From Gammaproteobacteria bacterium (GTDB taxonomy: Bacteria > Pseudomonadota > Gammaproteobacteria > Pseudomonadales > Azotimanducaceae), in the NCBI GenBank assembly GCA_028821405.1, contig JAPPGK010000038.1, forward strand, positions 41,088 to 105,087: DNA of 64,000 nucleotides, in the 5' to 3' direction. Of this stretch, positions 16,701-25,611 are shown piece by piece. Every line of letters begins with the position of its first letter. The stretch's first letter is position 1. A program made the position numbers and the translations under genes. The notes beneath the pieces are model-generated. The model made no database searches and was not told where the DNA came from. It saw only the letters and a list, made by a program, of their open reading frames with translations.

Positions 16701-17417
16701 CTACCCGAGGGGCGGCCAAGCCGCCAAGTCCGTCAACGCCGTCTGAGTCGTCAAGAACGATCGACCAGCGGTTGCCACGTGCCGCTGCACGACCTCGATG
16801 CGCTCATCACCCGGGCCGTCATCGTCGGCGAGACACTCCCCGGCATCCACGTAGCCGCGCATGTGTTGAACGGCGTTCCTCATGTCCCCGGGGCTCGGCG
16901 GCTGTCGAAGCCAGTTCACGAGTTCCAGTGCCAGGGCGTCGAAGCCGACTCGCCCGCGCAAGCCGCTGACGCGACGGCCGAGTTCGCGGTACGCCGCCTG
17001 ACTGCGCGCCATGACCGAGTACTTGTGGTGGCTCCACAGTTCATGCGACGTCCGAGGCAGCGGAATCCGCCCAGGCTCTTTGCCGCGGTACGTGTCGGCC
17101 AACAACGCGAATTGACGCCCCGGCGTGTCGATGAACGAATCCGGCCACTGTCCAGCCGCTGACCGCCCTCGCACGGGCGTTCGGTCGCGGTAGCCGCGAA
17201 ACGCCATCTCCGCCGCTAGGAGGCAGTGTCGTTGCCGAATCGCCCAGCCGCGTCCCTTCCACCGCTTCGTTTCGGGATGGTTCGAATTGCCCCTCTTGTC
17301 GAGCGACAGGATCGACACGATTCCGTGCAACTCGCAATGCTCGCCGAGCAGGCTTTGCCGGTTCAAGTAGCCGGGATGGACGTCCCAAACTCGCACGCCA
17401 AACTCGCACGAAGGCAT
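16701..17417 (-). CDS. pyrimidine-dimer glycosylase-like (Pyr_excise) plus DUF1722 protein
   Basis: About 238 residues. The N-terminal half begins RVWDVHPGYLNRQSLLGEH and continues with NHPETKRWKG and a His-rich helix, the signature of the T4 endonuclease V-like family. The C-terminal half, ELWSHHKYSVMARSQAAYRELGRRV and a final NAVQHMRGYVD, matches DUF1722. The combination suggests a role in UV-damage handling, but the activity is inferred. Its ATG overlaps the nitroreductase stop codon by one base (TGATG), so it is translationally coupled; a GTG at 17396 is the alternative start nearer the usual family N-terminus. Confidence 0.75.
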   Translation of the reverse strand: MPSCEFGVRVWDVHPGYLNRQSLLGEHCELHGIVSILSLDKRGNSNHPETKRWKGRGWAIRQRHCLLAAEMAFRGYRDRTPVRGRSAAGQWPDSFIDTPGRQFALLADTYRGKEPGRIPLPRTSHELWSHHKYSVMARSQAAYRELGRRVSGLRGRVGFDALALELVNWLRQPPSPGDMRNAVQHMRGYVDAGECLADDDGPGDERIEVVQRHVATAGRSFLTTQTALTDLAAWPPLG

Positions 17418-18067
17418 CAAGGTCCGGTCGTTGGCGGCTTGCCCCAGCGATCCCAGTGCACCGTCTCCTCGACCGGCAGACGCGTAACCGGACCGAATCT
17501 ACCCATCGGATACCCCACCGGGACGAGGCAGAACGCCTCCACGTCCGCCGGCAGATTCAACACCTCGCGGGCCGCGGCGCGGTTCGCCAAGGCGAGCGTT
17601 GTCGGCGCCGCGCCGAGTCCGAGAGCCCGCGCCGCCAGCAGCAGGTTCTGGACCGCCGGCCAAATGGACCCGCCACCCATCGCCTGGCCGCGCGCCACCG
17701 GTTGGCCGAACTGGTAGCAGGCGATGATGAGCGCCGGAATGTCCTGCAGGTGTTCGGCCTGCCACTTCACGGCCGCCAACATGCGCTGTCGTTTGCCGGC
17801 GGATTGGTGCGGCAATGCCGAGGCGCGTCCGCCGCCCGGGGCCACGTAGGCTTCGACGGCAGCCTTGTTGAGCGCCGCGAGCTTGGCGCGCTGTTGCCCA
17901 TCGCGGACCACGATCCAGCGCGCACCTTGGGCGTTGGAGCCCGTGGGGGCTTGATTCGCCGCGTCGATGAGTTTCAACAGAAGTTCCTCCGGGACGGGAT
18001 CCCGCTTTAGCCGGCGCATGGCCCGGCAGTTGTACATCGTCTCGAAGATGCCCATATCATCGGCCAT
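17417..18067 (-). CDS. nitroreductase family protein (FMN), 216 aa
   Basis: Nitroreductase fold: an N-terminal YNCRAMRRLKRDPVPEELL (FMN-phosphate binding Arg cluster), AANQAPTGSNAQGARWIVV, the central IWPAVQNLLLAARALGLGA helix, and a C-terminal VPVGYP with a following Arg. It should use NAD(P)H and FMN to reduce nitro, quinone or enone substrates. ATG 18067 has AAGGG upstream; a longer frame to 18175 adds residues with no family support. It is divergent from the sulfotransferase gene (14-bp gap) and coupled to the DUF1722 gene downstream. Confidence 0.85.
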   Translation of the reverse strand: MADDMGIFETMYNCRAMRRLKRDPVPEELLLKLIDAANQAPTGSNAQGARWIVVRDGQQRAKLAALNKAAVEAYVAPGGGRASALPHQSAGKRQRMLAAVKWQAEHLQDIPALIIACYQFGQPVARGQAMGGGSIWPAVQNLLLAARALGLGAAPTTLALANRAAAREVLNLPADVEAFCLVPVGYPMGRFGPVTRLPVEETVHWDRWGKPPTTGP

Positions 18068-18081
18068 CGCCCTTCTGCCCC

Positions 18082-18864
18082 ATGTGGATGTGCAGTTCGA
18101 AAAATAGCACGCTGGACCCAGCCAGCGGGTTCTCCGGACGATCCGCATTGCAGGACTGCGCGGACAGGACTCCATCGCCGCCGTTCTACCTGATCTGCGC
18201 CGTGCAACGCGCCGGGACCCTGTTGCTTTGCGAGTACCTCGCTGGAACCCGACGAGCCGGGTTGCCGCCCGGCACTCTGTTCGACATGAGCATAGGTGCG
18301 GTGCCGTTCGATATGAATGCCGCGATCAAGGCCGCATCGACACTAGGCGGCATGGCGGGATTCCGGATGTTCTGGAACGGCTGGGAGGCGTTTCTCGCAA
18401 GACTCGCTGACGCCGACAACTCGGGGGTCTCCAAGGAGATCCTCTGCGCCGTCCCGTTCGTCTGGCTGCGTCGCCGCGACACGCTCCGCCAAGCGGTCTC
18501 CTTCTGGCGCGCAACGACGCCATGCGATCAGTTCAGACGCCCCAAGGACTCGGCCCTAGCCAACGCTCCGGAATTCGATGCGACCGCAATCCGCAGGTTC
18601 GTCGAACTCATGGAGACGCAGGACGCCCGCTGGGGTCGGTGGTTCGACGAAAACGGGATAGTCCCGCTAGAGATCGCCTACGAGGATCTGGATCGTCATC
18701 CGGCTCGAACCGTGAACCGCGTCTTGGATCACCTGGGCGTCCGCGCCGTCGTGACGCTGACGCAACCGACGGTGAAGCGCCAAGCGGATCGCCTCACCGA
18801 GCAGTATGTGGAACAGTACAAGGCAATCGAAGGCGTCTCCGAGCACAAGTCCACCGCCGTCTGA
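18082..18864 (+). CDS. Stf0-like sulfotransferase, 260 aa
   Basis: The motif FYLICAVQRAGTLLLCEYLA at about 35-54 is the PAPS 5'-phosphosulfate loop of the Stf0 (trehalose 2-sulfotransferase) family. It is followed by the typical GLPPGTLFD, by WLRRRDTLRQAVSFWRA (3'-phosphate binding Arg/Ser) and by PLEIAYEDLDRHPARTV. The expected reaction is sulfate transfer from PAPS to a sugar or lipid hydroxyl. The loop reads QRAGTLLL where QRSGSTLL would be typical, so activity should not be assumed. ATG 18082 is close to the divergent nitroreductase start; a later start near residue 30 is also possible. Confidence 0.8.
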   Translation: MWMCSSKNSTLDPASGFSGRSALQDCADRTPSPPFYLICAVQRAGTLLLCEYLAGTRRAGLPPGTLFDMSIGAVPFDMNAAIKAASTLGGMAGFRMFWNGWEAFLARLADADNSGVSKEILCAVPFVWLRRRDTLRQAVSFWRATTPCDQFRRPKDSALANAPEFDATAIRRFVELMETQDARWGRWFDENGIVPLEIAYEDLDRHPARTVNRVLDHLGVRAVVTLTQPTVKRQADRLTEQYVEQYKAIEGVSEHKSTAV

Positions 18865-18999
18865 CGACGGGCGAAGATTGGCGTGTGGTGTAACGGGCAC
18901 AGTCGCTGATCGTGTAGTCTCCGCGACCTGCGACAGCCGGTGCAAAGCACCAAGAACCGCCGAGAAAGACCTCGACGCGGGCACCAACGAGTTAGCGCC

Positions 19000-20403
19000 A
19001 TGGCCAAAACGACATCCGTTGCTCGCCGGATTCAGGCGACTCGCCGCCTCGTGAGGGATGGTGCGACGGCCGACGACGTCGACCGGGCAAAGCGCCGGCT
19101 TGACGCGGTGTTCTCCGCCTACCCGGGGATCGTCGCGGAACGCAGCCGGTTGCGGGCAGAGGCGGACGGGTTCGTCGTGACCTGCGCATTCGGCGCGGGC
19201 AATCTCGGACGAGCCGCGGCGTGGGCCGTCGACTTCATCGCCGACCGGGTCGGTGCGTCTGCCTCGACCGACGCCGACACCACGCGGGTTCGATGTTCCG
19301 CCACGCAGTTCGTCCAGTTTCAGAACTCCCTGTATTACGCCTCGGAACTGCAGGTTGGACGCCGTCCGAACGCCAAGGTGTCCGAACGGCCTTTGCCGAC
19401 GCTTCTAGGACGCGCATTGGGCGCGTTCGCACATCACTACGATTCGACGCGCGGCGAGGACACCTCGATCCCGCCGCTCGCCGTCTGGGCGAACGCCCTG
19501 CGCGCCATCGAAGCCGAGGGGACGGATCAACGCCAACTCTCTCGTCGGACGGTGACCTCGAAGCGTGTGGCCGAGGTGGTGGTCAGCCGACTCGAGCGGC
19601 GCGGCACGGTCTGGGTCGCGGCGAAAGCGATTCCGGGCAGGCGGGGCAAGGCGAGGATCGTGCGCCTGACGCCGGACGGCAGGGCTGCGCGGAAGGCCGC
19701 TGCCCGTCTCGTCGACACCGTGCAGGAAGATTGGCGGCGGCGTTTCGGCAACGACGGCATCGTTCAACTGCGCGATGCCCTGTCGCGGGTCGTCGACCGA
19801 CTCCCGGTCGAACTGCCGCACTACGTCACCGGATACGGCGCAGGCGACCCGAGCGTCACCGGCGGGGACTACGTGGTCGAAGATCCGGGGCCGCCCCGGA
19901 TCCCCGCGCACGGGCAGGACTGGCCAGTCGTCATCCGGGAACCGGGCAGCGCAGCCGCGGATCTGCCGTTGCCGGCGTTGTTGTCGCAGGTTCTCGCGGC
20001 GTTCGCCATCGACTACGAACGCGAGCGCTTGGGGCACCTGTCGGTGGTGTCGAACTTCCTGCGGTTCGTCGGCGACCAAGGTGTCACGTTGGCGCGTGCG
20101 CAAGCGCTCGGCGGGGTCTCCGGCAACGGCAAGACCCTGCATGAACGGCACCTCGATGTCGTCGTCGAACCCGGCCGTGCGCGCGCCAAGGACCGTCGCG
20201 TCTACCTGACGCCGAAGAGCCGGCGGATGCGCGACGCCTACCCGCACCTGGTCGCCGAGATCGAGCGGAGATGGTGCGAGGAACACGGCGATGCCCTTCC
20301 TGCGATGCGCTCGGCGCTAGCCGCAATGGACGAGCGGTTCGACGACGATCTTCCCGACTACCCGGACACGAATGGCTGGATCCATCGGCTCTGGTTCGAC
20401 TGA
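19000..20403 (+). CDS. protein with two winged-helix-like (MarR-like) regions, unknown function, 467 aa
   Basis: The protein is an apparent internal duplication. Each half has a helical stretch (LLGRALGAFAHHYDSTRGEDTS and LLSQVLAAFAIDYERERLGHLS), then a helix-turn-helix-like region (LSRRTVTSKRVAEVVVSRL and ALGGVSGNGKTLHERHL) and a wing (KARIVRLTPDGRAARK and KDRRVYLTPKSRRMRD), each wing ending in a RLTP/YLTP turn typical of MarR. A preceding alpha/beta region ends near 110. Probably a DNA-binding regulator. No operon partner; the ATG at 19000 is chosen because the upstream extension is Arg-rich and weakly supported. Confidence 0.65.
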   Translation: MAKTTSVARRIQATRRLVRDGATADDVDRAKRRLDAVFSAYPGIVAERSRLRAEADGFVVTCAFGAGNLGRAAAWAVDFIADRVGASASTDADTTRVRCSATQFVQFQNSLYYASELQVGRRPNAKVSERPLPTLLGRALGAFAHHYDSTRGEDTSIPPLAVWANALRAIEAEGTDQRQLSRRTVTSKRVAEVVVSRLERRGTVWVAAKAIPGRRGKARIVRLTPDGRAARKAAARLVDTVQEDWRRRFGNDGIVQLRDALSRVVDRLPVELPHYVTGYGAGDPSVTGGDYVVEDPGPPRIPAHGQDWPVVIREPGSAAADLPLPALLSQVLAAFAIDYERERLGHLSVVSNFLRFVGDQGVTLARAQALGGVSGNGKTLHERHLDVVVEPGRARAKDRRVYLTPKSRRMRDAYPHLVAEIERRWCEEHGDALPAMRSALAAMDERFDDDLPDYPDTNGWIHRLWFD

Positions 20404-20534
20404 CCAACTGCCGGACTATCACCCATCATGCACCGTGCCCTTTGCGGATTTCACATTAGGCCAACTCTCGTTGCCCCGGACGGCACGCCGCCACTACGCT
20501 CTCGGATCCAAGCAACAAGACGAGCGGTAACGAG

Positions 20535-21320
20535 ATGACACACCCCTCAGACCCGGCCGACATGTATCGGGACTATGCCAACGCCCACGCGCACGTACGC
20601 CGGTTCTACCGGCTGAACCACGAGGGCCAGACATTTGAATTCGCGCGGGCGAAACGAAAGTACTACGGCGCTTTGAACACCACCCGCATGGGAATCTGGC
20701 AGGCCTGCGAGACTCTCGACAGCCTGGTCGACGAGAGCGACCCGGACACGGGGGCGTCCCAGATCGAACACTGTCTTCAGACCGCGGAGGGCATCCGCCT
20801 GGACGGTCACCCGGACTGGTTCGTCCTCGCCGGGCTCGTGCACGATCTCGGCAAGATCCTGTGCGCATTCGGCGAACCGCAGTGGGCGGTGACGGGGGAC
20901 ACGTTCGTCCTAGGCTGCGCCTTCCAGGACGCCATCGTCTATCCGGCGTATTTCGCGGCCAACCCCGACGCTTCGGACCCCCGCTACAACACGCCGCTCG
21001 GAATCTACGAACCCGGCTGCGGGCTCGACAACCTCACCCTTTCCTGGGGCCATGACGAATACATGTACCTAGTGGCCCGGGACTACCTCCCGGAACCGGC
21101 GCTGGCGATGATCCGCTACCACAGCTTCTACCCGGGCCATTCCACGGATGCCTACCGCGAGCTGTTGGGGCCCGGCGACGAAGACCGGCTGCAATGGGTA
21201 CGCCGATTCAACCGCTACGATCTCTACACCAAGCACGACTCGCCGCCCGATGTCGACGCCTTGCGTCCGTTCTACGAGGATCTGATCGGCAGGTACTTCC
21301 CGGCGGAAATCGCTTGGTAG
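20535..21320 (+). CDS. inositol oxygenase (MIOX) family protein, 261 aa
   Basis: MIOX-family protein of the HD-domain di-iron fold; the family enzyme cleaves myo-inositol to glucuronate with O2. All six iron ligands expected from the mammalian enzyme are present in order: His79 (IEHC), His103-Asp104 (LVHDLGK), His173 (WGHDEY), His196 ([10 protein letters not shown]) and Asp229 ([10 protein letters not shown]). Length and N-terminal [14 protein letters not shown] also match. No other inositol or glucuronate genes are nearby; the next gene, 10 bases on, is a photolyase. The family is best known from eukaryotes, so horizontal origin is possible. Confidence 0.9.
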   Translation: MTHPSDPADMYRDYANAHAHVRRFYRLNHEGQTFEFARAKRKYYGALNTTRMGIWQACETLDSLVDESDPDTGASQIEHCLQTAEGIRLDGHPDWFVLAGLVHDLGKILCAFGEPQWAVTGDTFVLGCAFQDAIVYPAYFAANPDASDPRYNTPLGIYEPGCGLDNLTLSWGHDEYMYLVARDYLPEPALAMIRYHSFYPGHSTDAYRELLGPGDEDRLQWVRRFNRYDLYTKHDSPPDVDALRPFYEDLIGRYFPAEIAW

Positions 21321-21330
21321 GCCGCACGCC

Positions 21331-22767
21331 ATGACCATGCCGCTGACCGTCATGTGGTTCCGCCAGGATCTCCGCCGGGCGGACAATCCGGCGTTCGCCG
21401 CAGCGGCTGCAAGCGGATCGGTGCTGCCGGTCTACATCCTCGATGACGTCAACGCCGGCAAGTGGAGGATGGGCGGCGCCTCCAGGTGGTGGCTGCATCA
21501 CTCGCTCGTCGCGCTGAACGACGCCCTCGACGACCGCCTGTGGGTGTTGCGTGGCGACGCAAGGGAAGAACTGACGAAACTGTGCGAGCAATTGCCGGTG
21601 GCGACAGTGGTCTGGAACCGCTGCTACGAGCCGTGGCGTATGCACCGGGACATCGAGATCGACGACGCGTTGTCTCGCAAGCGGATCGGCACGGGATCCT
21701 ACAACGGTTCGCTGCTTCGGGAGCCTTGGGAGTCGGTCAAGACGGACGGCTCGCCCTACGAAGTGTTCACGCCGTTCTACCGAAATTTTTTGCGGCTGCG
21801 GCCGGGCGGCGAGCTGCTGCCCGCGCCGCTGGACATTGCGCTTGCCGAATGCAGCCAGCCCCGAGGGCGGATCGATGCCCTCGGCCTCCTGCCGCGCACG
21901 CCCTGGGACGCCGGGCTCCGGGAAACCTGGACACCCGGCGAGCAAGGGGCGCACGACCAACTGGGCCGCTTCCTGCAAGCCGGCATCGACGCCTACGGGG
22001 AGAGGCGCGACTTCCCTGCCGAGGCGGTCGTTTCCGCACTCTCGCCACACCTGCACTTCGGCGAGATCAGTCCCTTGCGACTCTGGCGGGCTGCCGAAGA
22101 CGCGGGAGCCAGCACCCAATCCGACGCGAGCGGGGGCAATGGCGCGGAGTCGTGGCTGCGCCAACTGTGCTGGCGGGAATTCAGCTACCACCTGCTGTAT
22201 CACCGACCGCAGTTGAGCGAAGCGCCGCTCAGGACCCGTTTCGCCAGCTTTCCCTGGCGTGAGGATCCGGCGCTCTTGCGCCGCTGGCAGCGCGGCACCA
22301 CCGGCTACCCCTTGGTCGACGCGGGCATGCGTGAGTTGAGGCACACGGGCACGATGCACAACCGCGTACGCATGACGACGGCGTCCTTCCTCACCAAGAA
22401 CCTGCTGATCCACTGGCGCCACGGGGCGCGCTGGTTCTGGGACTGCCTGGTGGACGCCGATCTCGCGAACAACAGCTTCGGCTGGCAATGGGTGGCGGGC
22501 TGCGGTGCCGATGCGGCAGCGTACTACCGGGTGTTCAACCCGGTTAGGCAGTCACGCAAGTTCGATCCCGACGGCGACTATCTGCGCCGATGGCTGCCCG
22601 AGTTGGCCGGCCTTCCCAACCGGCACATCCATGCGCCCTGGGAGGCCGGGAACGGCGAACTGTCACGTGCGGGCGTCGTCTTGGACGAGAGCTATCCTGC
22701 ACCGGTGGTCGACCTTCGCCGCTCCCGCGAACGCGCGCTGGCTGCTTGGCGCGGGCTTGACCGCTAG
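21331..22767 (+). CDS. phrB: deoxyribodipyrimidine photolyase, 478 aa
   Basis: Cryptochrome/photolyase family. The N-terminal alpha/beta domain starts [16 protein letters not shown]. The C-terminal FAD-binding helical domain has [55 protein letters not shown], and [20 protein letters not shown]. It repairs cyclobutane dimers using light. Start ATG 21331 lies 10 bases after the inositol oxygenase stop, so both share a transcript. With the Pyr_excise/DUF1722 gene at 16.7-17.4 kb, UV-repair genes are clustered in this part of the window. Confidence 0.93.
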   Translation: MTMPLTVMWFRQDLRRADNPAFAAAAASGSVLPVYILDDVNAGKWRMGGASRWWLHHSLVALNDALDDRLWVLRGDAREELTKLCEQLPVATVVWNRCYEPWRMHRDIEIDDALSRKRIGTGSYNGSLLREPWESVKTDGSPYEVFTPFYRNFLRLRPGGELLPAPLDIALAECSQPRGRIDALGLLPRTPWDAGLRETWTPGEQGAHDQLGRFLQAGIDAYGERRDFPAEAVVSALSPHLHFGEISPLRLWRAAEDAGASTQSDASGGNGAESWLRQLCWREFSYHLLYHRPQLSEAPLRTRFASFPWREDPALLRRWQRGTTGYPLVDAGMRELRHTGTMHNRVRMTTASFLTKNLLIHWRHGARWFWDCLVDADLANNSFGWQWVAGCGADAAAYYRVFNPVRQSRKFDPDGDYLRRWLPELAGLPNRHIHAPWEAGNGELSRAGVVLDESYPAPVVDLRRSRERALAAWRGLDR

Positions 22768-22862
22768 TCCGCATATCTCATCAGCCGCTTGGTGCCAAGG
22801 TGAAACTCCTTGCCAATCAGATGGTTGCGGAGGTCATCGTAGCCCCGGGCGAGCAGCCGACG

Positions 22863-24413
22863 TCAGTGATCCCTTTCCCACGCGCTCGCGCGCCGCATGC
22901 CCTCGGCAACCTGTTCGGGGGTCATTGCCGCCGCCGTCTTGTCGCGCAGCTCGACCGCTTCGTCGCGTAGTTCCTCGTCCACGCGGGCGAGCGCGAGGGT
23001 GAACCACTTGTAGGCCTCGGCGGAGTCCTGCGGTACGCCCTTGCCCGCCGAATAGAGGAGACCCAGGCTGTGTTGGCCCGGGGCATTGCCCTGCTCCGCC
23101 GCGCGCCGGTACCAGTTGGCGGCTTCGCCGTAGTCCTGGGAAACCCCCTGGCCGTATTCGAACATCAGGCCCAGCCAGAGTTGCGCACGGTCGAAGCCCT
23201 TGTCGGCTGCCTTGCGGTACCACTTGACGGCTTCCACATGGTCCTTGGCCACGCCCCGGCCGGTTCGGTACATGTAGCCGAGCCCGTGCAACGCCCGTGG
23301 ATTGCCCTGTTCGGCCGCCAGCCGATACCACTTCAGCGCTTCGGCGTAGTCCGGCTCGACACCTCGACCGGCGAGGTAGAAGGTGCCCAGGTTGTTCTGC
23401 GCGTCGGCGAAGCCCTGTTCCGCGGACAAACGGTACCACTTCCTCGCCTCCTCCAGATCACGCGGAACGCCCTGGCCGAAACCGACCATCAAGGCGAGGT
23501 TGTATTGCGCAATCCGGTTGCCCTGCTCCGCCGCCAGCCGGTACCACCGTGCCGCCTCCGAAAGATCCTGCGGCACGCCCTCGCCGGCCTTGTACATCAT
23601 GCCGAGGTTGTTCTGAGCCTGTGCAACTCCCTGTTCGGCGGCAAGTCGATACCAACCCGCGGCCTCGGTGAGGTCCTGACCTACGCCACGGCCCATGGCG
23701 TACGCCAGTCCGAGATTGAATTGCCCCAGGTCCATGCCTTGGTCCGCAGCGGCGCGGAACCACTTCACGGCCTGGGCATGGTCCTGCTGCGGTCCCGGCG
23801 CCTGGTAGTGGAGACCCAGGTCGACCTGGGCCGGCGCGTGACCCTTCAAGGCCGAGCGGCGAAACAGACGGATGGCCGCCGCCTCGTCCGGGGGTACGCC
23901 ACGCCCTTCCCGGTGAAGCCTTCCTAGGGCGAACTGTGCGTTGGCATGGCCCTGCGCCGCCGCCAGCCGGTACCACCGGGCGGCTTCTGCGCCATCCGCG
24001 TCTACGCCCTCGCCCTGATCGTACATGGCCCCGAGTACGTGCTGGGCCGCCGCCATGCCTTGTTCGGCAGCCAGGAGAAACCAATCGCGCGCCTTGGTCC
24101 CATCGACGGGAACGCCCTGGCCGGTCAGGTGGATGCGACCGAGTGTGAACTGCGCTCTCGCGTTGCCCCCCGCCGCCAGTTCGCGCAGCCGGTCGATGGC
24201 GGCGCCCGTGTGCGGCAGGGCTTCCTGAATCCGCGCATCCTCTTCTGCTTCGCTCGATCCCAGTGCTGCGCAGGCGGCGAGAAGGGCCAGGGCGCCGCAC
24301 GCCAATCGAATCGCGTCGGTGTAGAACCGTTGGCAGAGACGCCGGGGCCGGCCGCCAGGCACGGTGGAGGCGGCGGCACCGGACGGGACCCGCCCACGCA
24401 GCGCTACTTTCAC
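22863..24413 (-). CDS. Sel1-repeat (SLR) exported protein, 516 aa, eleven repeats
   Basis: A hydrophobic stretch ending LLAACAAL looks like a signal or lipobox. It is followed by eleven 35-36-residue Sel1-like repeats (each about G-x-A-x-A-Q-x-x-L-G then G-x-G-V-x-x-D then A-x-x-W-Y-R-x-A-A-E-Q) and a short helical tail. SLR proteins are periplasmic or surface scaffolds for protein-protein contacts. The start is GTG 24413, overlapping the stop of the dioxygenase gene (GTGA); the 130 residues the open frame would add upstream overlap that gene and are discarded. About 50 residues precede the hydrophobic stretch, so a downstream start is possible. Confidence 0.8.
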   Translation of the reverse strand: MKVALRGRVPSGAAASTVPGGRPRRLCQRFYTDAIRLACGALALLAACAALGSSEAEEDARIQEALPHTGAAIDRLRELAAGGNARAQFTLGRIHLTGQGVPVDGTKARDWFLLAAEQGMAAAQHVLGAMYDQGEGVDADGAEAARWYRLAAAQGHANAQFALGRLHREGRGVPPDEAAAIRLFRRSALKGHAPAQVDLGLHYQAPGPQQDHAQAVKWFRAAADQGMDLGQFNLGLAYAMGRGVGQDLTEAAGWYRLAAEQGVAQAQNNLGMMYKAGEGVPQDLSEAARWYRLAAEQGNRIAQYNLALMVGFGQGVPRDLEEARKWYRLSAEQGFADAQNNLGTFYLAGRGVEPDYAEALKWYRLAAEQGNPRALHGLGYMYRTGRGVAKDHVEAVKWYRKAADKGFDRAQLWLGLMFEYGQGVSQDYGEAANWYRRAAEQGNAPGQHSLGLLYSAGKGVPQDSAEAYKWFTLALARVDEELRDEAVELRDKTAAAMTPEQVAEGMRRASAWERDH

Positions 24414-25438
24414 CGGACGTCCTTCTGTTCGTGGATGAGGGTCGTCATATTGCCTTGATTGCGGGCCAACGTCAGGCGGGGTCCATCCCCGCGAGATACC
24501 CGCCGCAGCGGGTGCAGCGTGCCGCCTTCCCCGATGACGTAGTCGGGAAACACGACATCGGCGTTCCCGAAACCACCGAGGCGGGCATCGGTGCGCGTGC
24601 CGTTGACGCCTCCCAGCGTGCCGTAGGTGCGCAAACCCAGCCGCGCCCGCAGCTTCGGACTCGCGTCGTCGAGCACTTCCTGCAGGCAGGACACGCCCCA
24701 GTTTTCCTGCTGGCGCATCCACGGCAGACAGAAGTAGGTGGTGACGCTTCGCCGGGGTTCGCCGTTGGTATTGACGCCGAGACCGTGCCAGATCCGTCCT
24801 TCCCATGCGAACACGCTACCCGCCGGGGCTTCGACCTGGACCGACATCGCCCGGGGAGGCGCCTTGATCTGGTACTCGGGTGCCCAGCGGTGGCTGCCGG
24901 GGACGACGTGCGTGCTGCCGCTCGCCGGTGTGAAGTCGTCGATGAGCCAGAACAGGTTGCAGGCGGCGGGAAATGTCGCCATCGCCGGCACGTAGCCCTG
25001 GTCGCGGTGCAGCTCCTGCGGTTCCCGCGTCGTCCCGTGGAACATGCCGCCGGTGATGCTGGAGATCAGGAAGTTGCGGCCGAGCATGAAACCCGCGAGT
25101 TCGTCCGTCTCTTCCCGCTCGACGAGATCGAGGAACACGCGGCCCTTGTTGACCATGTTCGAGATGCTCTGCTTGGCGCCGAGGGCACCCGGGGGCGCCA
25201 GCTCGCCGAGGTTTCGCTCGGCCTCGGCCTGACGATCCAACGCCGTCCTCAGCACTTCGATCTCGGCCTTGTCGAGGACGTCGTGAAGGAAGCACAGGCC
25301 GTACTCCGAGAGGTGCCGCCTGGCCTCGTCGTAGTCGCGCGCCGGCGGCGGGAGATCCAGTGCCTCGGGCGGGTCCAGCACGGGCGATGGCACATAGCCG
25401 GTCTGGCGATGCTCGGCGGGTATGGGACGCAGGGGCAT
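24410..25438 (-). CDS. phytanoyl-CoA dioxygenase (PhyH) family protein, 342 aa
   Basis: Fe(II)/2-oxoglutarate oxygenase of the PhyH family. The iron ligands are the His and Asp of LHRDQGY near residue 143 and a distal His in RIWHGLGVN near 218; an Arg in the following RRSVTTYF can bind 2-oxoglutarate. The PGSHRW turn is also typical. It hydroxylates an unknown small molecule; many marine bacteria carry such paralogues. ATG 25438 begins the gene, and the coupled Sel1 gene follows by a GTGA overlap. Confidence 0.87.
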   Translation of the reverse strand: MPLRPIPAEHRQTGYVPSPVLDPPEALDLPPPARDYDEARRHLSEYGLCFLHDVLDKAEIEVLRTALDRQAEAERNLGELAPPGALGAKQSISNMVNKGRVFLDLVEREETDELAGFMLGRNFLISSITGGMFHGTTREPQELHRDQGYVPAMATFPAACNLFWLIDDFTPASGSTHVVPGSHRWAPEYQIKAPPRAMSVQVEAPAGSVFAWEGRIWHGLGVNTNGEPRRSVTTYFCLPWMRQQENWGVSCLQEVLDDASPKLRARLGLRTYGTLGGVNGTRTDARLGGFGNADVVFPDYVIGEGGTLHPLRRVSRGDGPRLTLARNQGNMTTLIHEQKDVR

Positions 25439-25611
25439 GGGTTGCCTCGTCGTACGCTAGCGGTCAGCCGTTCGGTTCAACATACCACGCCCGGCCGGAC
25501 CCTCCGCATCAACCCTGGCCCGGTCCTTGTACGGCTCTGTCGTGCACGGTCGGAACCGAGCACGGACTGACGCCATCCCGCCGCTGAGTCCCTCACCGGT
25601 CGCCTCCGGGC

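Noticed and set aside
18880..18960. tRNA-like run (GTGGTGTAACGGGCAC) before the winged-helix gene
   Set aside because: No acceptor stem, anticodon arm or T-loop could be paired.
24414..24806. N-terminal extension of the Sel1 protein
   Set aside because: It overlaps the dioxygenase gene out of frame; the GTGA overlap gives a better start.
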